A DNA stretch of 64,000 bases from an uncultured Ruminococcus sp. (GTDB lineage: Bacteria > Bacillota > Clostridia > Lachnospirales > Lachnospiraceae): positions 17,092 to 81,091 of the forward strand of contig CAJFGR010000006.1 of the NCBI GenBank assembly GCA_904377845.1. The letters run 5' to 3'. This document shows positions 56,352 to 64,000 of the stretch, in pieces. Under the pieces are notes generated by a model. The model was not told the DNA's origin and ran no database searches. It was given only the letters and a program-made list of their open reading frames with translations. The position numbers and the translations under genes are program-made. Each line of letters starts with the position of its first letter. The first letter of the stretch is position 1.

Positions 56352-57764
56352 TCAGTTCTGTCCGGAGCGCCGGTAGTTTCCCGGCACTCCGAATGAGGCC
56401 AGCTCCGTGGTCAGTTCTTTGATATATCTGCGGAGCATTTCATCTTCCTCCTCGGACAACGGCTTTCCGGTTTTCTCGCCCTGTGTCAGCGACTCGATCT
56501 TCTGGGACAGGTCGGCGATATTGGAACGCAGGACGTAGATACAGTCGTTAGGGGTCGCTTCCCCGCGCACGATATCCTCAGCCAGTGTCTGGCAGGTCGG
56601 AGCTCCGCAGGAGCCGCAGTCAAGTCCCGGGAACCGGGCGGTCAGTTTCTCTACGTCGCTCATCATTTTCAGGCTTTCCTTGAATGTATTTCCAAGGCGG
56701 AAGACGGGCTCGTATTCGATATCGTCCGCCCAGTATATATTCCGGAGTTCTGGAGTGTCATCGAGATGATTTTTCGACACGGGCTGATATTTCGTCAGGC
56801 GTTTTGTCTTTGCCATGGCGATGTAGGCGTTCTCCACGGTGAGCGTGCCGCCGACACAGCCGCCGCTGCAGGCGTTCAGCTCTACGAATGTGAGCCCGTG
56901 GAGTTTCTCGTCTTCGAGTTCCTCCAGCACTCTTAAGATATTTACGATGCCGTCCGCCGCAAGGTAGCTGTCCGTGAGAAGACCGCCCGCCTCTCCGCCT
57001 GCATTGCTCCAGCCGATGCCGATGCGTCCGGAATGGGAGAGCGGCTTTAACTGGCTCTCGTCATGTTTCATATGGGGCAGCAGGAGCGGATATACATCTT
57101 TGATCGCTACTACATTGTCGATATTGCTTTTTTCGATCCCGAGAGGAGCTTTTGCGTAGGATACTTTGGACGGGCAGGGCGATATAAAGATGATGCCGAT
57201 CTCCTCCGGCTTCAGCCCGGTCTTCTTCATCGCCTGCGCCCGTGCGATCTCCGCCGCAGCCTCCACCGGCGCTTTGATGGGCAGGAGACGGGAGATAAGT
57301 GCGGGAAATTTCACCCGGATCAGCCGGATCACGGACGGACAGGCGGAGCTGATAAAAGGCGCTTCGTCCATATGCTGCTTGATATATGATCTGGAAGCCT
57401 CGGACACCAGTTCCGCAGCCGCGCTCACCTCATATACATCGTCAAAGCCTAGCTTCAGCAGCGCATTTAACACAATATCTGTATTTGTCAGATTATTATA
57501 CTGCGCATAGAGCGACGGCGCAGGAAGAGCAACCGTATATTTGAAATTATTTATAACGGAGAGCGGATCATATACCGGAATCTTGGCGTGGTGCGGGCAG
57601 TAGCGGATGCAACGGCCGCAGTCGATGCAGAACTTATCTATGATATGCGCCTTGCCGTTATGCACGCGGATCGCCTGGGTGGGGCAGTACTTGATGCAGT
57701 TGATGCAGCCCTGGCAGGCGGATTCCCTAAGCCTTACGGAACGTATGAATTTGTTTGTGCCCAC
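56352..57764 (-). CDS. [FeFe]-hydrogenase-like Fe-S protein, putative sensory type
   Basis: N-terminal 2x[4Fe-4S] (CQGCINCIKYCP, CIDCGRCIRYCP); H-domain remnants SSACPSV, ISPCPSK, ELNACSGGCVGG; C-terminal CGSCGAPTCQTLAEDIVRGEA cluster motif. Confidence 0.85.
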   Translation of the reverse strand: MGTNKFIRSVRLRESACQGCINCIKYCPTQAIRVHNGKAHIIDKFCIDCGRCIRYCPHHAKIPVYDPLSVINNFKYTVALPAPSLYAQYNNLTNTDIVLNALLKLGFDDVYEVSAAAELVSEASRSYIKQHMDEAPFISSACPSVIRLIRVKFPALISRLLPIKAPVEAAAEIARAQAMKKTGLKPEEIGIIFISPCPSKVSYAKAPLGIEKSNIDNVVAIKDVYPLLLPHMKHDESQLKPLSHSGRIGIGWSNAGGEAGGLLTDSYLAADGIVNILRVLEELEDEKLHGLTFVELNACSGGCVGGTLTVENAYIAMAKTKRLTKYQPVSKNHLDDTPELRNIYWADDIEYEPVFRLGNTFKESLKMMSDVEKLTARFPGLDCGSCGAPTCQTLAEDIVRGEATPNDCIYVLRSNIADLSQKIESLTQGEKTGKPLSEEEDEMLRRYIKELTTELASFGVPGNYRRSGQN

Positions 57765-57778
57765 AGACAGTTCCTCCT

Positions 57779-58201
57779 TTACAGATTGACTTTCATTGTG
57801 ATCGTTGTCCCCTGTCCTACTACAGTGTCGATATGCATCTCATCGGAATACCGTTTCATATTCGGAAGCCCCATCCCCGCCCCGAAGCCGAGGGAGCGCA
57901 CTTCTTCCCGGGCAGTGGAGAATCCTTCCTGCATGGCCTGCTCGATGTCGGGGATGCCGGGACCTGTATCCGCAAGGATCATGGTAATGTCCTTATCCGA
58001 TATTGTGACCGTGATGGTGCCGCCGTCCGCGTGGATGACCATATTGATCTCTCCCTCATACATGGCGATCGCTGTTTTGCGGATGACGTCGCTGCTGACG
58101 CCCAGCATCTTCAGCTTGTTTTTGACAGAGCTGCTGGCCTCGCCCGCACGGGTAAAATCATTTCCGTCGATGACATAAGTAAAGACAAGCTGATCCCCCA
58201 T
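57779..58201 (-). CDS. RsbW/SpoIIAB-like ATP-binding protein
   Basis: VIRKTAIAMYEGEINMVIHADGGTITVTISDKDITMILADTGPGIPDIEQAMQEGFSTA...GFGAGMGLPNMKR. Confidence 0.85.
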   Translation of the reverse strand: MGDQLVFTYVIDGNDFTRAGEASSSVKNKLKMLGVSSDVIRKTAIAMYEGEINMVIHADGGTITVTISDKDITMILADTGPGIPDIEQAMQEGFSTAREEVRSLGFGAGMGLPNMKRYSDEMHIDTVVGQGTTITMKVNL

Positions 58202-58546
58202 TCAGGCACCTCCTCTGAGTCCGTTTTCATACAGGATGCCGCAGGTGGTGAACATATAATGCTTCGTGGCAAGAACGGCGATAGACTTGCCTCTCGCCAG
58301 CGCCAGCATATTTTCATCCGGCATCTTGCCGCGGACGAAGATAATGCAGCAGATATCGAGCATCTCAGCTGTGCGTACGACCTGCGGATTGCAGAGACCG
58401 GTGATGAGTACGGAACATTTCCCGCAGTATGCAAGGACGTCGCTCATCATATCCGCTGAAAAAACAAACTGTGCATCTAAGTCGGCAAGTTCCTCGCCGT
58501 ACAGAAACTGTGCGTCAAGCACTTTCTGCATATCTCTGATCGTCAT
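58202..58546 (-). CDS. DRTGG-like domain protein, second copy
   Basis: MTIRDMQKVLDAQFLYGEELADLDAQFVFSADMMSDVLAY; immediately precedes the RsbW-like gene. Confidence 0.7.
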   Translation of the reverse strand: MTIRDMQKVLDAQFLYGEELADLDAQFVFSADMMSDVLAYCGKCSVLITGLCNPQVVRTAEMLDICCIIFVRGKMPDENMLALARGKSIAVLATKHYMFTTCGILYENGLRGGA

Positions 58547-58674
58547 AAGCCCTCCCAAAAGATCAAAACCGAACATTGACTGCATCGGCCCGGCTGCCGG
58601 AAACAGGCGGCGCCGATGCTGTTTCAGTCAGTATAACATCTGGATATGGAAAAGACAATAATTGCATAAACAGA

Positions 58675-58694
58675 AATAGTATAATGATACTATT
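58675..58694. promoter_or_regulatory. Candidate operator palindrome between divergent hydrogenase operons
   Basis: AATAGTAT AATG ATACTATT, perfect 8-bp arms. Confidence 0.5.
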
Positions 58695-58873
58695 AGCGGA
58701 AAATTCAGTAAAAAAATATACAATAATAAAATAGACGGAATTTTCATACTTTTAAGTGGCGTATCGGCATATCGTGTGATATCATTGTTTTAATGAGCAT
58801 ACAATGGGCGGGAGTCCGGGCCGCACTGTCCTCAGGACCGGGCTTTTGCCAAAGCAGAATTGGAGGGTGAAGA

Positions 58874-59368
58874 ATGACAGCTAAGAAAGGAACCGTTCCG
58901 TTTGCCGGAACGAAAGAGCAGGAGGAGGCTCTCGCGAAAGTGATCGATGAGCTCCGGGATGAAAAGGGAGCTCTCATGCCGATCCTGCAGAAAGCACAGG
59001 ACATATACGGATATCTTCCCTATGAGGTCCAGAAGATGATCTCAGATCAGACCGGCATCCCTCTGGAGAAGATCTACGGTGTCACCACATTTTATTCGCA
59101 GTTTACTTTGAATCCGAAAGGCAGATACAGGATTTCTGTCTGTCTTGGTACGGCGTGCTATGTGAAAGGCTCCGGAGATATCTACAATGCTCTGATGGAG
59201 AAGCTGGGCATTGAGGGCGGCCAGTGTACGCCGGACGGAAAGTTCTCACTGGATGCGTGCCGATGCGTGGGAGCCTGCGGACTCGCACCGGTCATGATGG
59301 TCAATGATGAAGTCTACGGACGACTGACGGTGGACGACATTGACGGTATCCTGGCGAAGTACGAATAA
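58874..59368 (+). CDS. hndA: NuoE-like [2Fe-2S] subunit of Hnd-type hydrogenase
   Basis: GVTTFYSQFTLNPKGRYRISVCLGTACYVKGSG...CRCVGACGLAPVMMVN. Confidence 0.9.
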   Translation: MTAKKGTVPFAGTKEQEEALAKVIDELRDEKGALMPILQKAQDIYGYLPYEVQKMISDQTGIPLEKIYGVTTFYSQFTLNPKGRYRISVCLGTACYVKGSGDIYNALMEKLGIEGGQCTPDGKFSLDACRCVGACGLAPVMMVNDEVYGRLTVDDIDGILAKYE

Positions 59369-59371
59369 GCT

Positions 59372-59932
59372 ATGATGCCGGAAATTTCTCTGAATATTCT
59401 GGATGTTGCCGAAAATTCTGTGCGGGCAAAAGCGTCGCTGATCGAGATCACAGTGTCCGTAAAGACGAAAGAAGATACGCTGACTGTCATTATCCGGGAC
59501 AATGGATGCGGGATGACGGCAGATCAGGTAAAACGCGCACAGGATCCGTTTTTTACAACAAGGACGACGAGAATCGTAGGCCTCGGGCTTCCGTTTTTTA
59601 AGCAGGCAGCGGAGAGCACGGGAGGGACATTCGGGATTGAGTCGGAAAAAGGAATAGGAACTATTGTAAAAGCAGTATTTATCTTATCTCATATTGACAG
59701 GATGCCTCTGGGGGATATCAGTTCCACCATACATACGCTGATCGTGTTCAACGAACAGATCGATTTCAAGTATATTTATGAATATGACGATAAGAGTTTT
59801 ACACTGGATACCCGGGAAATGCGGGAGATGCTGGGCGATGAGATTTCATTTATGGAGCCCGAGGTATCGCTGTTTATCTGGGAGTATCTGGATCATAACA
59901 AGCAGGAGACAGACGGCGGGACTGATATTTAA
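59372..59932 (+). CDS. Stand-alone HATPase domain protein in hydrogenase operon
   Basis: LDVAENSVRAKASLIEI; IRDNGCGMT; ITRTTR-type loop with GLGLPFFKQAAESTGG. Confidence 0.82.
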   Translation: MMPEISLNILDVAENSVRAKASLIEITVSVKTKEDTLTVIIRDNGCGMTADQVKRAQDPFFTTRTTRIVGLGLPFFKQAAESTGGTFGIESEKGIGTIVKAVFILSHIDRMPLGDISSTIHTLIVFNEQIDFKYIYEYDDKSFTLDTREMREMLGDEISFMEPEVSLFIWEYLDHNKQETDGGTDI

Positions 59933-59954
59933 GGACAGAACGAGGAGGAATCAT

Positions 59955-60335
59955 ATGAAATCTCTTGAAGAATTACGCGCAATCCGCGCAAAAATGCAGG
60001 GAAAGGTCGGAGTGCGCGCGGAAAATGAAAATCAGATCCGTGTGGTCGTGGGAATGGCGACCTGCGGAATCGCAAGCGGAGCAAGACCGGTCCTGACAGC
60101 GCTTTCTGACGCGGTTCAGGAACAGAATCTGAGCGAAAAGATCTGTGTGACACAGACCGGCTGTATCGGGCTGTGTCAGTACGAACCTATCGTGGAAGTA
60201 ATGGAACCGGGAAAAGAAAAAGTAACTTATGTGAAGATGACTCCCGAGAAGGCTCTGGAGGTGCTGCGTCTTCATCTGATCGGCGGGCAGGTAGTGACGA
60301 AATACACTCTGGGCGCTGCACAGAACAGTCTGTAG
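59955..60335 (+). CDS. hndB: HndB-like [2Fe-2S] ferredoxin subunit
   Basis: VVVGMATCGIASGARPVL; CVTQTGCIGLCQYEPIVEV. Confidence 0.88.
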   Translation: MKSLEELRAIRAKMQGKVGVRAENENQIRVVVGMATCGIASGARPVLTALSDAVQEQNLSEKICVTQTGCIGLCQYEPIVEVMEPGKEKVTYVKMTPEKALEVLRLHLIGGQVVTKYTLGAAQNSL

Positions 60336-60373
60336 GAAACAGGCGGAACACAGAGAAAAGGAGGCATGAAAAT

Positions 60374-62161
60374 ATGTATCGTTCACACGTGCTTGTCTGC
60401 GGCGGAACCGGATGTACCTCTTCCGGCAGCCAGCGGATCCGGGAGAGACTGGAAAAAGAAATCGCGGCCAACGGGCTGTCTGAAGAAGTCGGTGTTGTCA
60501 AGACCGGATGTTTCGGACTGTGCGCCCTCGGCCCGATCATGATCGTATATCCGGAAGGAACTTTCTATTCTATGGTTCAGGAGGACGACATCCCCGAGAT
60601 CGTCTCTGAACATTTGCTGAAGGGAAGAGTTGTCACGCGTCTGCTCTATGATGAGACGACCAAGACAGACAAGATCATTCCGCTTAATGAGACGAATTTC
60701 TATAAGAAACAGCACAGGGTAGCGTTGAGAAACTGTGGTGTGATCAACCCTGAGAATATTGAAGAATACATCGGAACCGGCGGCTACGAGGCGCTGGGCA
60801 TTGTGCTCACAGAGAAGACTCCGGAGGACGTGATCCAGATCCTTCTGGACAGCGGTCTGAGAGGAAGAGGCGGCGCCGGATTCCCCACAGGATTAAAGTG
60901 GAAGTTTGCCGCGGCAAATGAAGCAGACCAGAAATATGTCTGTTGCAATGCAGATGAGGGAGACCCGGGAGCATTCATGGACCGTTCCATCCTTGAAGGT
61001 GATCCTCATGCTGTGCTGGAGGCAATGGCTATCGCGGGATATGCGATCGGAGCATCGCAGGGATATATCTACGTGCGCGCCGAGTATCCCATCGCAGTAA
61101 AACGTCTTGAGATTGCTATAAATCAGGCGAGAGAATACGGACTGCTCGGGGAAAATATATTTGACAGCGGCTTTAATTTTGATATTGAACTAAGACTCGG
61201 CGCGGGAGCATTTGTCTGTGGAGAGGAAACAGCGCTCATGACGTCCATAGAAGGAAACAGAGGCGAGCCCCGCCCCCGCCCGCCGTTCCCGGCGCTGAAG
61301 GGTCTTTTCCAGAAACCGACCATCTTAAACAACGTGGAAACATTTGCAAATATTCCGCAGATCATCGTAAACGGTCCGGAATGGTTTGCATCCATGGGAA
61401 CGGAAAATTCAAAAGGGACGAAAGTATTCGCTCTGGGCGGTAAGATCCACAATACAGGCCTTGTGGAAGTTCCCATGGGGACGACGCTCCGGGAAATCGT
61501 GGAAGAGATCGGAGGCGGCATTCCGAACGGCAAGAAATTTAAGGCTGCCCAGACCGGCGGACCGTCCGGCGGATGTATCCCCGCAGAGCATCTGGATGTG
61601 CCCATCGATTATGACAACCTGAAGAAGATCGGATCCATGATGGGCTCCGGCGGACTGATCATTATGGATGAGGATACCTGCATGGTGGATATCGCAAAGT
61701 TCTTCCTCGAATTTACCGTGGATGAGTCCTGCGGCAAATGTACGCCCTGCCGGATCGGTACGAGGCGTATGCTGGAGATCCTTGAAAAGATTACAAAAGG
61801 TCAGGCAACCATGGAAGATCTGGATAAGCTGGAAGAGCTCTGTTATCATCTGCAGTCCAGTTCGCTGTGCGCCCTCGGCCAGACAGCGCCCAATCCGGTG
61901 CTCTCTACACTGCGTTATTTCAGGGATGAATATATCGCCCATATTGTTGACAAGAAATGTCCGGCGGGAGTCTGTAAGGACCTGCTGCAGTTTAAGATCG
62001 ATCCGGATAAATGTAAGGGATGTACGCTCTGCGCGAGAACCTGTCCTGCGGATGCGATCATCGGCTCGGTAAGGGAAGTACATATGATCGACTCCGAGAA
62101 GTGCCTGAAATGCGGCGCCTGCATAGAGAAATGCCGGTTCGGCGCGATCTATAAAGAATAA
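60374..62161 (+). CDS. hndC: NuoF-like NAD(P)/FMN-binding subunit of Hnd-type hydrogenase
   Basis: GLRGRGGAGFPTGLKWKFA; CNADEGDPGAFMDRSILEGDPH; CGKCTPCRIGTRRM; C-terminal 2x[4Fe-4S]. Confidence 0.95.
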   Translation: MYRSHVLVCGGTGCTSSGSQRIRERLEKEIAANGLSEEVGVVKTGCFGLCALGPIMIVYPEGTFYSMVQEDDIPEIVSEHLLKGRVVTRLLYDETTKTDKIIPLNETNFYKKQHRVALRNCGVINPENIEEYIGTGGYEALGIVLTEKTPEDVIQILLDSGLRGRGGAGFPTGLKWKFAAANEADQKYVCCNADEGDPGAFMDRSILEGDPHAVLEAMAIAGYAIGASQGYIYVRAEYPIAVKRLEIAINQAREYGLLGENIFDSGFNFDIELRLGAGAFVCGEETALMTSIEGNRGEPRPRPPFPALKGLFQKPTILNNVETFANIPQIIVNGPEWFASMGTENSKGTKVFALGGKIHNTGLVEVPMGTTLREIVEEIGGGIPNGKKFKAAQTGGPSGGCIPAEHLDVPIDYDNLKKIGSMMGSGGLIIMDEDTCMVDIAKFFLEFTVDESCGKCTPCRIGTRRMLEILEKITKGQATMEDLDKLEELCYHLQSSSLCALGQTAPNPVLSTLRYFRDEYIAHIVDKKCPAGVCKDLLQFKIDPDKCKGCTLCARTCPADAIIGSVREVHMIDSEKCLKCGACIEKCRFGAIYKE

Positions 62162-62176
62162 GGGAGGGCAGTGAGA

Positions 62177-63904
62177 ATGGAAAATGTAAATTTAAAGATA
62201 AACGGCCTGAATGTAACTGCACCCGCAGGTTCTACGATCCTGGCGGGAATCCGTATCCCTACGCTGTGCTATTTAAAAGAGATTAATGAGATCGGCGCCT
62301 GCCGCATGTGCGTGGTGGAAGTAAAAGGAGCGAGAAATCTGGTGGCAGCGTGTGTCTATCCGGTTTCCGAAGGCATGGAAGTGCTGACGAATACGAAGAA
62401 GCTGCTGGATTCCAGAAGGAGAACGCTGGAGCTGCTCCTGTCCAACCATGATAAGAAATGCCTCTCCTGTGTGCGAAGCGGGCATTGTGAACTTCAGGAA
62501 CTCTGTCAGGAACTGGGCGTGACGGATGAGGATTATTTTGCAGGCGAATCGCCCCATTATGAGCTGGATGAGAGCGCGGTACATATGGTGCGGGATAACA
62601 ACAAGTGCATCCTCTGCCGGAGATGCTCTGCTGTGTGTGAAAAAGTACAGAGCGTGGGCGTTATCGGACCGAATAACAGAGGATTTGCCACATTTATCGG
62701 TTCCCCGTTCAATATGGGACTGGGGGATACGAGCTGCGTATCCTGCGGACAGTGCATCGCCGCCTGTCCTACCGGAGCACTCTATGAGAAAAGCAATATT
62801 GACGACGTGCTGGAAGCGATCGCCGATGAGACGAAACACGTGGTCGTTCAGCCCGCTCCGTCCGTGCGCGCGGCGCTTGGCGAAGAGTTCGGCTATCCTA
62901 TGGGAACAGACGTAGAAGGCAAGATGGCGGCGGCTCTCAGGAGGATCGGATTTGATAAAGTGTTCGATACAGACTTCAGCGCTGACCTTACCATCATGGA
63001 GGAAGCACATGAATTTATTGACCGCGTGCAGAACGGAGGCGTCCTGCCGATGATGACATCCTGCTCGCCGGGATGGATCAAATACTGCGAGCACTATTAT
63101 CCGGATCAGCTGGCGCACCTGTCCAGCTGCAAGTCGCCCCAGCAGATGTTCGGAGCCATCACCAAGACATATTATGCAGAGAAGATGGGAATCGCTCCAG
63201 AAGATATTGTATGCGTCAGTGTTATGCCGTGTACGGCGAAGAAATTTGAGCTTCAGAGAGACGATCAGTATGCGGCGGGAGTGCCGGATGTGGACATCTC
63301 CATCACAACACGCGAACTGGCGCGTCTGATCCGCAAAGTGGGAATCGATTTCCGCAGTCTGCCGGATGAGGGATTTGACGATCCTCTCGGTGAATCTTCA
63401 GGCGCAGGCGTCATCTTCGGAGCGACCGGAGGCGTGATGGAGGCAGCCCTGCGTACGGCTGTGGAGACACTTACGGGAGAGACTCTGGAGAAGGTTGAGT
63501 TCATGGAAGTGCGCGGCACAGACGGTATCAAAGAGGCTACCTACAACGTAGCAGGGACAGACGTGAAAGTCGCAGTTGCCTCCGGACTTTCCAACGCAAA
63601 GGCCATCATGGACAAAGTGCGTTCCGGTGAGGCGGACTATCACTTTATCGAGATCATGTGCTGCCCGGGCGGCTGCGTAAACGGCGGCGGCCAGCCTCAG
63701 GTACACGCAGATGTGCGCAACTTCACGGATGTAAAGGCAGTGCGCGCGAAAGCCCTCTATGATAATGATGCGGCAAAGACGATCAGAAAGTCCCATGAGA
63801 ACCCGTCTATCAAGAGAGTATACAGGGAATATCTGGGCGCGCCGGGAAGCGAGAAGGCACACCATATACTGCATACAAGTTACGTAAAACGAACCATTAA
63901 TTAA
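62177..63904 (+). CDS. hndD: [FeFe]-hydrogenase catalytic subunit, Hnd type
   Basis: CYLKEINEIGACRMC; CILCRRCSAVCEKVQ; CVSCGQCIAACPTGAL; L1 MTSCSPGW, L2 VMPCTAKKFE, L3 EIMCCPGGCVNGGGQP. Confidence 0.95.
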   Translation: MENVNLKINGLNVTAPAGSTILAGIRIPTLCYLKEINEIGACRMCVVEVKGARNLVAACVYPVSEGMEVLTNTKKLLDSRRRTLELLLSNHDKKCLSCVRSGHCELQELCQELGVTDEDYFAGESPHYELDESAVHMVRDNNKCILCRRCSAVCEKVQSVGVIGPNNRGFATFIGSPFNMGLGDTSCVSCGQCIAACPTGALYEKSNIDDVLEAIADETKHVVVQPAPSVRAALGEEFGYPMGTDVEGKMAAALRRIGFDKVFDTDFSADLTIMEEAHEFIDRVQNGGVLPMMTSCSPGWIKYCEHYYPDQLAHLSSCKSPQQMFGAITKTYYAEKMGIAPEDIVCVSVMPCTAKKFELQRDDQYAAGVPDVDISITTRELARLIRKVGIDFRSLPDEGFDDPLGESSGAGVIFGATGGVMEAALRTAVETLTGETLEKVEFMEVRGTDGIKEATYNVAGTDVKVAVASGLSNAKAIMDKVRSGEADYHFIEIMCCPGGCVNGGGQPQVHADVRNFTDVKAVRAKALYDNDAAKTIRKSHENPSIKRVYREYLGAPGSEKAHHILHTSYVKRTIN

Positions 63905-64000
63905 ATTCCGATTTCTCGTATCGGCTCAGGAGTAGAAAATCATCTGAAAAGTGGTTAAATACGGAATGATCGACTCACGTATCCGCGGACAAAGGAAAGG

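Noticed and set aside
55328-56422. 364-aa plus-strand ORF
   Set aside because: Antisense to the well-supported PHP and DRTGG genes; low-complexity shadow sequence.
58811-58850. GC-rich stem-loop upstream of hndA as a riboswitch
   Set aside because: Only a short imperfect stem (AGTCCGG/CCGGGCT); no known riboswitch architecture recognised.
62273-63118. 281-aa minus-strand ORF
   Set aside because: Antisense to hndD, no domain signal.
1-64000. CRISPR array, tRNA/rRNA genes, IS elements or prophage
   Set aside because: No regularly spaced repeats, rRNA/tRNA-like segments, transposase, integrase or phage structural genes were recognised on reading.

Overview
64-kb chromosomal window. Protein content and codon style fit a gut Lachnospiraceae-type Firmicute (inference). 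Left half: carbohydrate use. This covers glgB (5' partial), a sucrose/raffinose PTS locus (AraC, GH32, IIA, IIBC, GH36), MATE, membrane-anchored GH3, GH2, a GtrA-like protein with a LytTR/GHKL two-component pair, MazG, and an ABC fructo-oligosaccharide/sucrose locus (MsmK-like ATPase, two permeases, SBP, LacI, GH32). Middle: a 5-oxoproline (pxp) operon carrying its own BCCP and biotin carboxylase plus an atypical NRAMP transporter, YczE-like, an HTH-HATPase-STAS-like regulator, YbaK, a RACo-like corrinoid activator, an oligopeptide/nickel-type ABC transporter, ThrE halves, a partial cobalamin block (tandem CobU, CbiC, precorrin-2 dehydrogenase), PutP, and AmmeMemoRadiSam proteins. Right: KdpDE-like pair, GH3, and an Hnd-type [FeFe]-hydrogenase operon facing a putative sensory [FeFe]-hydrogenase/RsbW/DRTGG/PHP operon. 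Best candidates for follow-up: (1) a four-subunit urea-carboxylase-like biotin enzyme embedded in the pxp operon; (2) a compact type I toxin-antitoxin-like locus with tandem antisense promoters and a bidirectional terminator (~49.9-50.2 kb); (3) a putative H2-sensing partner-switch module; (4) an 86-bp near-perfect palindrome; (5) several genes carrying apparent internal deletions at clean junctions (SBP, aldo/keto reductase, UroD/MtaA-like, PutP, possibly HndD), either real deletional decay or assembly collapse. No rRNA, tRNA, CRISPR array, transposase or prophage was recognised. All family calls are by eye from the translations; no searches were run.
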